Source: Paraburkholderia ultramafica (GTDB taxonomy: Bacteria > Pseudomonadota > Gammaproteobacteria > Burkholderiales > Burkholderiaceae). Taken from it: a stretch of DNA of 64,000 nucleotides. The position numbers and the translations under genes are program-made. The notes below the pieces were generated by a model, which worked only from the letters and a program-made list of their open reading frames with translations, was not told the origin of the DNA and ran no database searches. The stretch lies in contig NZ_CADIKK010000034.1 of the NCBI RefSeq assembly GCF_902859915.1, positions 22,741 to 86,740 on the forward strand, given 5' to 3'. Shown one piece after another: positions 50,459 through 59,771 of this stretch. Positions within the stretch are counted from its first letter, which is position 1. Each line of letters starts with the position of its first letter.

Positions 50459-52738
50459 TCAAGACGTAGTCTGTCTACTGATCGGCGTCGCGTTCTCTTC
50501 GAAGAATTCGCGCACCACCTCCATCTCGCGCGTCCGTTTGAACGGCGGCAGGCTTTGCCAGATACGACGCCCATACGGTTTGTCGACAAGGCGCGTATCG
50601 CAGATCATCAGCACGCCGCGATCGGTCTCCGCGCGAATCAGCCGGCCTGCGCCCTGCTTCAGCGTGATCACGGCCTGCGGCAACTGATGCACGGCGAACG
50701 GGCTCAAGCCTTTCCTGGCGATGGCGTCGAGTCGCGCCGACAGCACCGGATCGTCGGGCGGCGCAAACGGCAGCTTGTCGATCACCACCAGCGACAGCGC
50801 ATCGCCGCGCACGTCCACGCCTTCCCAGAAACTCTGGCTGCCCACCAGAATCGCATTGCCGTATGCGCGGAAGCGGTCGAGCAACTCGGTACGGCTCGCA
50901 TCGCCCTGCACGAGCAGCGGATAGTTCCAGCCGCGCGCTTCGATCGTGTCGCGCAACTTGGCCGAGATGCGGTCCACCGCGCGCAGCGTCGTGCACAACA
51001 TGAACACGCCGCCGCCCGATGCCTCGATCGCGGGCAACGCGGCATCGAACACGGCGTCGGTGAACATCGGCGACGACGGCTGCGGCAAATTGCGCGGCAC
51101 GTACAGCAGCCCTTGCGTCGGATAGTCGAAGGGACTGGGCAGCGTCATCGAACGCCTGGCGTTCAGGCCCATCTGCGCGGCGTAGTGCGTGAAGTCGCCG
51201 CGCACCGACAACGTGGCCGACGTGAAGATCCACGCGCGCGGCACGCCGGCGCGCTGCTTCGCGAAGATCGGCGCGACCGACAGCGGCGTTTCGTGCAACT
51301 GCACGGTATGCGAGAAGACTTCGATCCAGCGCACCTTTTCATTCGGGTCGGCGCGTTCTGCGTTGCCGTCGGCCGACGCGGCCTGACGCGTGTCGGCGGC
51401 CTTGCGCTCGGTCTCGGTGGGCGGCGTGGTCCAACCGCCAAGCACGCCTTGCAACTCGCGCGCGCGACGCAAACACGCGCCGATCGATTCGGCGCGCTCG
51501 GCCTGCCCCGCCAGCGCGGACGCCAACGCGTCGAGTTCGGCTTCGAGCGTTTCGAGCGCGGGGAACAGCGGATGATCGTCGGGCAACTGGCCGATCGACA
51601 AACGCACCGAGTCTTCCTTGAACGCGAGCCGCACATCGCGCGCCGCGCGCTCGAGCGTCGAGCCGAGCTTGACCCAGTCGACTGCTTCACGCGCATGGCC
51701 CAGACCTTCGGCGACCGAATCGCGCGCGAGCTCGAGAAACTGCGTGGTGGACAGCGTCTCGCCGAAAAACAGCGTCGCCGTTTCCGGCAGTTGATGCGCT
51801 TCGTCGAAGATGATGGTGTTGGCGGTGGGCAGCAACTCGGCCATGCCCGTATCGCGCAACATGATGTCGGCGAAAAACAGGTGGTGATTGACCACCACGA
51901 TATCGGCCTGCTGCGCTTCGCGACGCGCCTGCATCACGAAGCAGTCCTTGTAATGCGGACACTCCTGGCCGAGACAGTTTTCGCGCGTCGACGTGACCAT
52001 CGACCACACCGCCGCCGTTTCCGGCACACTCGCGAGTTCGGCCTTGTCGCCGGTGCGCGTGATCTTCGCGAAGCGCACGATGTCCTGCAAATACGACGTT
52101 TCCTGGCGCGACGGCAGACGGCCGTTATCCGCGGTGCGCTGCAGATAGTAGTGGCACAGGTAGTTGGCGCGCCCCTTGAGCATCGCGACCGACACCGGCA
52201 CCGCGAGCGCATCGCGCACGGTCGGAATGTCGCGCTGAAAGAGCTGGTCCTGCAGGTGCTTGGTGCCGGTGGACACGATCACCTTGCCGCCCCACAGCAT
52301 GGCCGGCACGAGGTACGCGTAGGTCTTGCCGGTGCCCGTGCCCGCCTCGACGATCAAGGTGTTTTCGCTACCGTCGAGCCCGTTCGCTTCGGTGCTTTCA
52401 GCGGCGCCGGCCGCGGCATCGGCGGCCGTCGATTGCAGACGCCGCGCCGGACGCTTCTGCGCTTCGAACATCGCGGGCTCGGGCAGCGCGCGGCCCGACG
52501 CTTCCATCGCCGCGGCGACGGCGCGCGACATCTCGATCTGCGACGCCCGTGAGCGATAGCCGTCGATCTGCCGGGCCAGCAGGCCGTTGTCGGCGAAGAT
52601 CTCGTCCAGTTCGGCCACGCGCCGCGGATTCAATGACGCGCTCAGCGCGGACGCGGCAGCACGCGGCGCCGGCGTGCCGGTTCCTGCTGCGTCGTCGCCC
52701 GGCGTGGTCCGGGATGAAGATTCAAGCGGTGAATTCAA
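50459..52738 (-). CDS. dinG: ATP-dependent DNA helicase, DinG/YoaA (XPD-like) family
   Basis: Iron-sulfur superfamily 2 helicase, 5'-3', involved in resolving R-loops or forked DNA. The 759-residue protein has Walker A in LIVEAGTGTGKTYAYLVPAM, the four Fe-S cysteines spread over RANYLCHYYL and NCLGQECPHYKDCFVMQARR, a DEAH box in NTIIFDEAHQLPETA and motif VI near LKQGAGRLIRAETDRGVLMI. About 60 residues precede the Q region. Closer to YoaA/DinG of beta-proteobacteria than to E. coli DinG in length; the exact subfamily is uncertain. Confidence 0.9.
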   Translation of the reverse strand: MNSPLESSSRTTPGDDAAGTGTPAPRAAASALSASLNPRRVAELDEIFADNGLLARQIDGYRSRASQIEMSRAVAAAMEASGRALPEPAMFEAQKRPARRLQSTAADAAAGAAESTEANGLDGSENTLIVEAGTGTGKTYAYLVPAMLWGGKVIVSTGTKHLQDQLFQRDIPTVRDALAVPVSVAMLKGRANYLCHYYLQRTADNGRLPSRQETSYLQDIVRFAKITRTGDKAELASVPETAAVWSMVTSTRENCLGQECPHYKDCFVMQARREAQQADIVVVNHHLFFADIMLRDTGMAELLPTANTIIFDEAHQLPETATLFFGETLSTTQFLELARDSVAEGLGHAREAVDWVKLGSTLERAARDVRLAFKEDSVRLSIGQLPDDHPLFPALETLEAELDALASALAGQAERAESIGACLRRARELQGVLGGWTTPPTETERKAADTRQAASADGNAERADPNEKVRWIEVFSHTVQLHETPLSVAPIFAKQRAGVPRAWIFTSATLSVRGDFTHYAAQMGLNARRSMTLPSPFDYPTQGLLYVPRNLPQPSSPMFTDAVFDAALPAIEASGGGVFMLCTTLRAVDRISAKLRDTIEARGWNYPLLVQGDASRTELLDRFRAYGNAILVGSQSFWEGVDVRGDALSLVVIDKLPFAPPDDPVLSARLDAIARKGLSPFAVHQLPQAVITLKQGAGRLIRAETDRGVLMICDTRLVDKPYGRRIWQSLPPFKRTREMEVVREFFEENATPISRQTTS

Positions 52739-52801
52739 GGCAAGCGTTCCTGCAAAGTCCGGCTCGCGCGGCGCGCGTCCGGCGCCTGCCAGGCCGCGAA
52801 C

Positions 52802-53020
52802 TCAGGCGCGCACGTCCGGTTCGAGCTGCAATTGCAGCAAGATGATGGTGTCCTTGACTTTGAGTTTGCGCTTTTTCAGGCGCTGCAACTCGAAGTCGTC
52901 GATGCCGGGCTCATCCGACATTCGGTCGATCAACCGATCGAGCCCACTGTGCTCCGATTCCAGTTGCAGAATCCGGTCGCGAAGTGTGTTCGCGTCGATG
53001 ACGTGGCGATGATCGCGCAT
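52802..53020 (-). CDS. YdcH family protein (DUF465)
   Basis: A 72-residue all-helical protein forming an antiparallel coiled coil: TLRDRILQLESEHSGLDRLI, DDFELQRLKKRKLKVKDTII. The length and the KKRKLKxKD block are typical of DUF465. Function unknown. It lies 63 bases upstream of the helicase gene on the same strand and may be co-transcribed. Confidence 0.85.
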   Translation of the reverse strand: MRDHRHVIDANTLRDRILQLESEHSGLDRLIDRMSDEPGIDDFELQRLKKRKLKVKDTIILLQLQLEPDVRA

Positions 53021-53149
53021 GCTCGCCTCCTCCCGTCTGCGGCACGGGCTGCACGCGCAGACCGACGCCTGAGGTTGCTGTCCGGCTTAAAACGCGTTAC
53101 GGCGACTTCGGCCCTGGCCACAACCTCGCCCGGGCCCACTACAGGCTAT

Positions 53150-54286
53150 TTACTGTTGCTGCTGTTGCTGTTTTTGCTGCTCTTCGAGTTGCTGCTGCTT
53201 CAACGCGTCCTGACGTTTCTGCTCGGCTTTCTCGGCTGCCTGCTTCTGACGCGCTTCCACGTCGGCCTTGTGCTGTGCCGCATCGGCCTGCTTTTTCTCG
53301 AAGCTCTGCTGTTTCTCGATGCGCTCCTGGGCCTTCTGCGCACCCTGCTGACGCGCCTGCTCGAGCTTGCGCTGGAAGTCGCCCTGCTTCTGGTCGTATG
53401 CCTGCTGGTTAGCGGCCGCCTGCGACGGGCTGATGCCGCGCTGCGCCTGATCCAGCGCATGCTGGCGCTGCTTTTCCTCGTAAGCCTGGGCGTTCGCGCT
53501 GCGTTGCGGCGCCTCGGCGTTGCGCTGTGCCTGATCGAGCTCGTGTTGACGCTGCTTTTCCAGGTAGGCCTGCTCGTTGCGCGCATCTTCGGCGGCACGC
53601 TGCGGCGCATTCGCTTCGTCGCGAGCGCGTCTGAGCGCGACGCGCTCGTCGCGCTGACGCGCGCGCTCCGCACGCTGCTCGCCGTCGAGCGCGAGCTGTT
53701 CCTTGCGAATCTCCGCCTGCACCGTGCGCATGCTGTCGCGCGCCCGGTTCAGGCAGTGATTGACGAAGAACCTGCTGTAGCAGTTGTGCTGGGCGACGCC
53801 GAAGCGGTAGTTGTTCTCGTCGCTGCGTTGATCCAGCGCTCTTTGGCGCGCCTCGAACGAGTTGTCCAGCGCGGCCGCGTCGCTCGCGCTATCGGCGCTG
53901 CTGGCGGTCGTGCCGCCGGCCGGCTGCCCAGCCTGCACGGCCGATGCGGCGGCTGGCGCAAGCGTCTGCGCGGGCACCAGCGGGCTATTGCCCGCGCTCG
54001 CCGGCGTTTGCGCCGAGGCGGGCGCGGAGATCGCCAGTATGGCGGCCATCACGCACGCTGCGCAGGACGCGGCAATCGCCCTGTGGGGAATGAATGCAAA
54101 CCCGAACCCAGATCCAAGCGCGGACCCGAGCGCGTAGCGCGATGCCGACACGAGCGAGTTGAGCGGCGAGCGCGACAAAAACAGCGGCTGTTGTGGCAAA
54201 CCCGGCGACAGGCGAGAGACCAGGCGGAAGCCCAGGCGATTGAGGGACAAGGAGGTTGGCAACGTCGTAGAGGGGCAGCGGAACAT
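53150..54286 (-). CDS. Exported Gln/Ala/Lys-rich coiled-coil protein
   Basis: A protein of up to 378 residues. The likely signal segment (CAACVMAAILAISAPASAQT) lies at about residues 75-93, so the real start may be an internal GTG near residue 46. The mature part begins disordered, has a short conserved-looking block with Cys (FGVAQHNCYSRFFVNHCLNR), then a long charged coiled coil with imperfect repeats (AYLEKQRQHELDQAQRN, AYEEKQRQHALDQAQRG, AYDQKQGDFQRKLEQAR) and a poly-Gln end. Function unknown; likely periplasmic. Confidence 0.65.
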   Translation of the reverse strand: MFRCPSTTLPTSLSLNRLGFRLVSRLSPGLPQQPLFLSRSPLNSLVSASRYALGSALGSGFGFAFIPHRAIAASCAACVMAAILAISAPASAQTPASAGNSPLVPAQTLAPAAASAVQAGQPAGGTTASSADSASDAAALDNSFEARQRALDQRSDENNYRFGVAQHNCYSRFFVNHCLNRARDSMRTVQAEIRKEQLALDGEQRAERARQRDERVALRRARDEANAPQRAAEDARNEQAYLEKQRQHELDQAQRNAEAPQRSANAQAYEEKQRQHALDQAQRGISPSQAAANQQAYDQKQGDFQRKLEQARQQGAQKAQERIEKQQSFEKKQADAAQHKADVEARQKQAAEKAEQKRQDALKQQQLEEQQKQQQQQQ

Positions 54287-54439
54287 GCCCGAAATTCTAT
54301 CACCCTGCGGTTGAGCCCTTTGGCATTTATGGCAAAATGCCCCGCTCTAGCAACCTGGTCGCAGCGCGCACGCCGGGCGTGTCCCGACGAGCCGCCAGCG
54401 CGCGGCCCCTGACTGAGTCCGCAGGAACACCAAGACCTT

Positions 54440-56788
54440 ATGACGGAAACCGTAGCACTCAAGATCGTACAGCGCATCGCCGCCGAACTGTCCGTCCAGC
54501 CGCGCCAGGTCGCGGCCGCGGTGCAACTTCTCGACGAAGGAGCGACTGTGCCGTTCATCGCCCGCTACCGTAAGGAAGTGACCGACAATCTCGACGACAC
54601 GCAACTGCGCAATCTCGAGGAACGCCTGCTGTATCTGCGCGAGCTGGAAGACCGGCGCGCCGCGATCATCGCCAGCATCGACGAACAGGGCAAGCTCACC
54701 GACGAGCTGCGCAGCGCGATCGAAGGCGCCGACAGCAAACAGGTGCTGGAAGACCTCTACCTCCCGTATAAGCCGAAGCGCCGCACGCGCGCGCAGATCG
54801 CCCGCGAGGCCGGTCTGCAGCCGCTCGCCGACGCGCTGCTCGGCAATCCGCTGCTCGACCCGCAAACCGAAGCCGCCGCCTACGTGGACGCCGAAAAAGG
54901 CGTCGCCGACCTCAAGGCCGCGCTCGACGGCGCGCGCGACATTCTCTCCGAACAGTTCGGCGAAACGGCCGAGCTGCTCGGCAAGTTGCGCGACTATCTG
55001 TTCAACCAGGGCGTGGTGTCGTCGAAAGTGGTGGAAGGCAAGGAGACCGCGGAAGAAGAGAAATTCCGCGATTACTACGACTACGCGGAGACCATCCGCA
55101 CCGTGCCGTCGCATCGCGCGCTGGCGCTGTTCCGCGGCCGCAATGCGGGCGTGCTGATGGTCAAGCTTGGGCTTGGCGAAGAACTCGACGCGCAGGTCCC
55201 GCATCCGGGCGAAGCGCTGATCGCACGCCACTTCGGCATTGCCAATCAGAACCGCCCGGCCGACAAGTGGCTCTCCGACGTGTGCCGCTGGTGCTGGCGC
55301 GTGAAGGCGCAGCCGCACATCGAAAACGAACTGCTGACCCATCTGCGCGACGAAGCCGAGCACGAAGCGATTCGCGTGTTCGCGCGCAATCTGAAGGACC
55401 TGCTGCTGGCCGCGCCGGCCGGCCCGAAGGCGGTGATCGGCCTCGATCCGGGCATGCGCACCGGTGTGAAGGTGGCCGTGGTCGATCGGACCGGCAAGGT
55501 GCTCGCCACCGACGTGATCTATCCGCACGAACCGCGCCGCGACTGGGACGGTTCGATCGCGAAACTCGCGCGCATCTGCGCGCAAACGCAGGCCGAGTTG
55601 ATCAGTATCGGCAACGGCACCGCGTCGCGCGAAACGGACAAGCTCGCAAGCGAGTTGATCGCGCGTCATCCGGAATTCAACCTGCAGAAGATCGTCGTGT
55701 CCGAAGCCGGCGCGTCCGTGTACTCGGCCTCCGAACTCGCGGCGAAGGAATTCCCCGAGATGGACGTGTCGCTGCGCGGCGCGGTGTCGATCGCGCGCCG
55801 CTTGCAGGACCCGCTCGCGGAACTGGTGAAGATCGAGCCGAAGGCGATCGGCGTCGGCCAATACCAGCACGACGTGAATCAGCGCGAACTGGCGCGCTCG
55901 CTCGACGCGGTGGTCGAAGACTGCGTGAACGCGGTCGGCGTGGACGCGAATACCGCATCGGTCGCGCTGCTCGCTCGCGTGTCGGGCCTGAACGCGACGC
56001 TCGCGCGCAACATCGTCGACTATCGCGATGCGAACGGTCCGTTCCCGTCGCGCGAGCATCTGCGCAAGGTGCCGCGTCTGGGCGACAAGACCTTCGAGCA
56101 GGCGGCGGGGTTCCTGCGCATCAACAACGGCGAGAATCCGCTCGACCGCTCGTCGGTGCACCCGGAAGCGTATCCGGTCGTCGAACGGATGCTCGCGAAG
56201 ATCAGCAAGCACGTCGGCGAAGTGCTCGGCAATCGCGAAGCGCTGCGCGGGTTGTCGCCGGGTGAATTTGTCGACGACCGTTTCGGCCTGCCGACCGTGC
56301 GCGACATTCTGCTCGAACTCGAAAAACCGGGCCGCGATCCGCGTCCCGAGTTCAAGACCGCGACGTTCCGCGAAGGCGTCGAGAAGGTCAGCGATCTGAC
56401 GCCGGGCATGGTGCTCGAAGGTGTCGTGACGAACGTGGCGGCTTTCGGCGCGTTCATCGACATCGGCGTGCATCAGGATGGTCTGGTGCACGTGTCGGCC
56501 ATGTCGACGAAGTTCATCAAGGACCCGCACGAAGTCGTCAAGGCTGGGCAGATCGTCAAGGTGAAGGTGCTGGAAGTCGACGTGAAGCGCCAGCGCATTG
56601 CGCTCACGATGCGTCTGGACGACGAGTTCGGCGCGGCAGCGGCACGCAGCGGCGGCGGTGCGCAGCAGGATCGCGGCGGCGCTGGCCGCTCGGGTGGCGC
56701 TGCACGCGGCGCGTCGCAGCAGCGCTCGCGCGAACCGGAAGCAGGCGGTGCAATGGCTGCCGCATTTGCAAAGCTCAAGCAGAAGTAA
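54440..56788 (+). CDS. tex: Tex family S1 RNA-binding protein
   Basis: Nucleic-acid-binding protein related to eukaryotic Spt6, needed for toxin or stress gene expression in several bacteria. The 782 residues comprise an N-terminal helical domain (PRQVAAAVQLLDEGATVPFI, ARYRKEVTDNLDDTQLRNLE), a YqgF/RNase H-like domain (AVIGLDPGMRTGVKVAVVDR), helix-hairpin-helix motifs (FPSREHLRKVPRLGDKTFEQ) and an S1 domain (GMVLEGVVTNVAAFGAFIDI, GVHQDGLVHVSAM). A Gly/Arg-rich tail precedes the last helix. A terminator follows at 56906. Confidence 0.96.
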   Translation: MTETVALKIVQRIAAELSVQPRQVAAAVQLLDEGATVPFIARYRKEVTDNLDDTQLRNLEERLLYLRELEDRRAAIIASIDEQGKLTDELRSAIEGADSKQVLEDLYLPYKPKRRTRAQIAREAGLQPLADALLGNPLLDPQTEAAAYVDAEKGVADLKAALDGARDILSEQFGETAELLGKLRDYLFNQGVVSSKVVEGKETAEEEKFRDYYDYAETIRTVPSHRALALFRGRNAGVLMVKLGLGEELDAQVPHPGEALIARHFGIANQNRPADKWLSDVCRWCWRVKAQPHIENELLTHLRDEAEHEAIRVFARNLKDLLLAAPAGPKAVIGLDPGMRTGVKVAVVDRTGKVLATDVIYPHEPRRDWDGSIAKLARICAQTQAELISIGNGTASRETDKLASELIARHPEFNLQKIVVSEAGASVYSASELAAKEFPEMDVSLRGAVSIARRLQDPLAELVKIEPKAIGVGQYQHDVNQRELARSLDAVVEDCVNAVGVDANTASVALLARVSGLNATLARNIVDYRDANGPFPSREHLRKVPRLGDKTFEQAAGFLRINNGENPLDRSSVHPEAYPVVERMLAKISKHVGEVLGNREALRGLSPGEFVDDRFGLPTVRDILLELEKPGRDPRPEFKTATFREGVEKVSDLTPGMVLEGVVTNVAAFGAFIDIGVHQDGLVHVSAMSTKFIKDPHEVVKAGQIVKVKVLEVDVKRQRIALTMRLDDEFGAAAARSGGGAQQDRGGAGRSGGAARGASQQRSREPEAGGAMAAAFAKLKQK

Positions 56789-56905
56789 GCGCGGGGGAAT
56801 AGCGCGTGATTCGCTCACGCGCTGAGCCTTTACGTGTGCACGTCATGGCCTAAGCGTATAAGCTGCAACGCGTCCCATGAGCCCATGTGTCCCTGAGACC
56901 CAATC

Positions 56906-56935
56906 AAAAAGCCCACGCATTCGCGTGGGCTTTTT
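56906..56935. terminator. Bidirectional terminator between tex and kup
   Basis: AAAAAGCCCACGC and GCGTGGGCTTTTT form a 13-bp stem with an ATTC loop, serving the convergent tex and kup genes. Confidence 0.92.
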
Positions 56936-56981
56936 GTTTCGCGCCCCGGCCAGCGAGGCGCACGAGAACCCGCGCTGAGCG

Positions 56982-58868
56982 TCAGATCTCGATCTTGGTC
57001 CCCAACTCCACCACCCGGTTGGCCGGGATGCTGAAGAAGTCCGTCGGCTTCGCGGCGTTCTGATGCATCCATGCGAACACCCGTTCGCGCCACACCGACA
57101 TGCCCGGCAGTTGCGTCGGCACCACCGTTTCGCGAGCGAGGAAGAACGACGTGTCCATCAACTCGAAGGTCATGTCGTGCGTGCGGCCGACCTCGAGCAG
57201 CACCGCCTTCACATCGGGCGTTTCGTTGAAACCGTAGGCCGCCTTGACGAGATACAGACCGCCCTCGATATCCCTGACCGTCACGCGCTCCGCGTCGTTC
57301 ACGTACGGAATATCGCGCGTCACGAAAGTCAGGAAGATCGTCCGTTCATGCAGCACCTTGTTGTGCTTCAGATTGTGCAGCAAGCTCACCGGCACCAGCG
57401 AATCGCTGCCGGTCAGATAGATCGCCGTACCCGACACGCGATGCGGCGGATGCGCGAGCAATCCCTGCAGGAACGGCATCAACGGAATACCGTCGGCGGC
57501 CGTGCGCTCCTTGACGATCATCCTGCCCTTGAACCAGGTCATCAGCAGGAAGAACAGCAGCGCGCCAATGCCCAGCGGCAACCAGCCGCCTTCTTCGACC
57601 TTCAGCAGATTGGCGCCGAAAAAGCCCAGGTCGACCGTCATGAACACGCCGATGATCAACGCCACCAGCAGCTTGTTCCAGTTCCACACCTTCACCATCA
57701 CGACGCAGGCGAGGATCGTGGTGATCACCATCGTGGCGGTCACCGCGATACCGTACGCGGCGGCGAGATTGTCCGAGCTCTTGAAGGCGATCACGATGCA
57801 CAGGATGATGAACAGCAGCATCCAGTTCACCACCGGCACATAGATCTGCCCGATCGCCAGTTCCGACGTGTGCAGGATCTTCATACGCGGCACGTAGCCA
57901 AGCTGAATCGCCTGGCTCGTCAGCGAATAGGCGCCGGAGATCACCGCTTGCGACGCGATCACCGTCGCCACCGTCGACAGCACGACGAGCGGCAGCAACG
58001 CCCAATCGGGCGCAAGCAGGAAGAACGGATTTTCGATGGCCTTTGGATCGTGCATCAGCAGCGCGCCCTGGCCGAAGTAGTTCAGCACCAGCGACGGCAT
58101 CACCAGCAGATACCACGCCATGCGGATCGGCTTCGCGCCGAAGTGGCCCATGTCGGCGTACAGCGCTTCGGCGCCGGTCAGCACCAGCACGACCGAGCCG
58201 AGTACCACATAGGCCTGCAGCACGTGCGCGGCCATGAAGGAATACGCGTAATACGGGTTCAGTGCGCGGATCACGTTCGGCGACTGCAGGATGTGCCACA
58301 GGCCGAGCGCCGCGAGCACCACGAACCACACCACCATGATCGGACCGAACAGGCGGCCGACCATCGCTGTGCCGTGCCGCTGAATCCAGAACAGCAGAAT
58401 CAGGATTACGATTGTCAGCGGCAACACCAGATGTGTCAGATTGGGCGCGGCAACCTCCAGACCCTCGACCGCCGAGATCACCGAGATGGCTGGCGTAATC
58501 ACCGCGTCGCCATAGAACATGCAGGCGCCAAAGATGCCGAGCATCATCAGCAGCCCGACCTTTTTCGACTTCTCGTCGAGCGAACGCAGCGCCAGCGCCA
58601 TCAGCGCGAGCACGCCGCCTTCGCCGTTGTTGTCCGCGCGCATCACGAACAGCACGTACTTGACGCCGACCACGATCACGATCGCCCAGAACATCAGCGA
58701 GATCACTCCGAGAATCGATTGATCGGTCAGCGGAATGCCGTGCGACGGGCTGAACGCCTCTTTCAGCGAATACAACGGGCTCGTGCCGATATCGCCGAAC
58801 ACCACTCCGATCGCGGCAATCGCGAGGGATGGCAGTGGCTGTTTGTGCACGTGATTGTTATCTGTCAT
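56982..58868 (-). CDS. kup: Low-affinity potassium uptake protein
   Basis: Inner-membrane K+/H+ symporter. The start at 58868 (MTDNNHVHKQPLPSLAIAAI) gives the standard 628 residues. The KUP hallmark GVVFGDIGTSPLYSLKEAFS follows at once, then twelve membrane helices including ADNNGEGGVLALMALALRSL and MFYGDAVITPAISVISAVEG. The cytoplasmic C-terminal domain is complete (LFHN-type region near SLVPVSLLHNLKHNKVLHER). Confidence 0.96.
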   Translation of the reverse strand: MTDNNHVHKQPLPSLAIAAIGVVFGDIGTSPLYSLKEAFSPSHGIPLTDQSILGVISLMFWAIVIVVGVKYVLFVMRADNNGEGGVLALMALALRSLDEKSKKVGLLMMLGIFGACMFYGDAVITPAISVISAVEGLEVAAPNLTHLVLPLTIVILILLFWIQRHGTAMVGRLFGPIMVVWFVVLAALGLWHILQSPNVIRALNPYYAYSFMAAHVLQAYVVLGSVVLVLTGAEALYADMGHFGAKPIRMAWYLLVMPSLVLNYFGQGALLMHDPKAIENPFFLLAPDWALLPLVVLSTVATVIASQAVISGAYSLTSQAIQLGYVPRMKILHTSELAIGQIYVPVVNWMLLFIILCIVIAFKSSDNLAAAYGIAVTATMVITTILACVVMVKVWNWNKLLVALIIGVFMTVDLGFFGANLLKVEEGGWLPLGIGALLFFLLMTWFKGRMIVKERTAADGIPLMPFLQGLLAHPPHRVSGTAIYLTGSDSLVPVSLLHNLKHNKVLHERTIFLTFVTRDIPYVNDAERVTVRDIEGGLYLVKAAYGFNETPDVKAVLLEVGRTHDMTFELMDTSFFLARETVVPTQLPGMSVWRERVFAWMHQNAAKPTDFFSIPANRVVELGTKIEI

Positions 58869-59096
58869 AAACGCGAGGAAATCCGTTCCCTGAGCGGAAA
58901 AAACGACCGCTATTCTAAACTGCCCGCCTGACGCCGCCTGGCTTGTTGTGGATACGCCACGTGGATAGTCCGCGCAGTGTAGCACTGCGATTTGGGCGCG
59001 TCTGCTGTGCCGGGCGTTGGGTCGACCGTGTCGCCGGCGCCGGCATCACGCGCTTTGTCGAAGCGCCGTTCGAACGGCGCGCTAACGGGTGCGCAT

Positions 59097-59127
59097 AAAA
59101 AAACGGAGCCCAACCGGGCTCCGTTTT
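59097..59127. terminator. Intrinsic terminator after the phosphoribosyltransferase gene
   Basis: AAAACGGAGCCC and GGGCTCCGTTTT around CAAC-type loop; T-rich ends on both strands. It lies 51 bases past the end of the minus-strand gene at 59178. Confidence 0.85.
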
Positions 59128-59177
59128 GCGGGCTCTGCAATGAATACGACGCGATGGTTAAAGCGCCGAAGTCCACA

Positions 59178-59768
59178 TCACTCTCCCGACGACTCCTGCG
59201 TCTGCGCGATCCCGCGCTTGATCCACGCGCCGAGGTTGTGCGGACGAACCGTGTCCCACTCCTCGAACGGCTGATGAATCCACGGATTGGTCGGCAGATA
59301 CTGCACGTGGTAATCGGGCTTCACCTTCGAGCAGCCCTTGTACCAAAGCACCGCCGAACGCACCGAGGTAATCGCCGGATAGCGTTCCTTCAGATGCTGC
59401 TGAACGCGCGCCAGCGTCACGCCCGAATCGACCAGGTCATCGACCAGCAGCACGTTGCCGTGCAACTCGCCGCGCGTCATCGTGATGTATTGCGCGATGT
59501 CGAGTTCGCCCTGCTCCGTGCCGGCCGCTTCGCGATACGAGCTGGTGGCGAGAATCGCCAGCGGCAGATCGTAGATGCGCGAGAGCTGGTCGCCGACGCG
59601 CAAGCCGCCGCGCGCGAGGCACAGGATCTGGTCGAACTTCCAGCCCGACTCATGCACGGCCAGCGCCAGCAACTCGATCAGCCGGTGATACTCGTCCCAG
59701 CCGACCCACAGGTTCTTTTCATCGTTACGCGGATCTTTCATCGCGATCATCGGTACACCCTGCACCAT
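59178..59768 (-). CDS. Purine phosphoribosyltransferase-like protein
   Basis: Type I phosphoribosyltransferase of 196 residues. The PRPP loop is NVLLVDDLVDSGVTLARVQQ, with the hood region QILCLARGGLRVGDQLSRIY upstream and a C-terminal flag (HVQYLPTNPWIHQPFEEWDT) like that of xanthine/hypoxanthine-type enzymes. It starts three bases after the purA stop on the same strand, tying it to purine salvage beside AMP synthesis. The exact base specificity is not evident. Confidence 0.88.
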   Translation of the reverse strand: MVQGVPMIAMKDPRNDEKNLWVGWDEYHRLIELLALAVHESGWKFDQILCLARGGLRVGDQLSRIYDLPLAILATSSYREAAGTEQGELDIAQYITMTRGELHGNVLLVDDLVDSGVTLARVQQHLKERYPAITSVRSAVLWYKGCSKVKPDYHVQYLPTNPWIHQPFEEWDTVRPHNLGAWIKRGIAQTQESSGE

Positions 59769-59771
59769 TGC

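Noticed and set aside
50192..52552. Open frame of 786 codons opposite the DinG-type helicase
   Set aside because: Antisense shadow; it also reads through the lipoprotein gene end and the perfect terminator at 50390.
54347..56818. Open frame of 823 codons on the minus strand opposite tex
   Set aside because: Composition is rich in Arg, His and Ala and it mirrors the codon structure of tex, which has full motif support. It is a GC-driven shadow frame.
57063..58931. Open frame of 622 codons opposite kup
   Set aside because: Long runs of His, Arg, Gln and Asp are typical of antisense frames of membrane-protein genes; kup is complete on the other strand.
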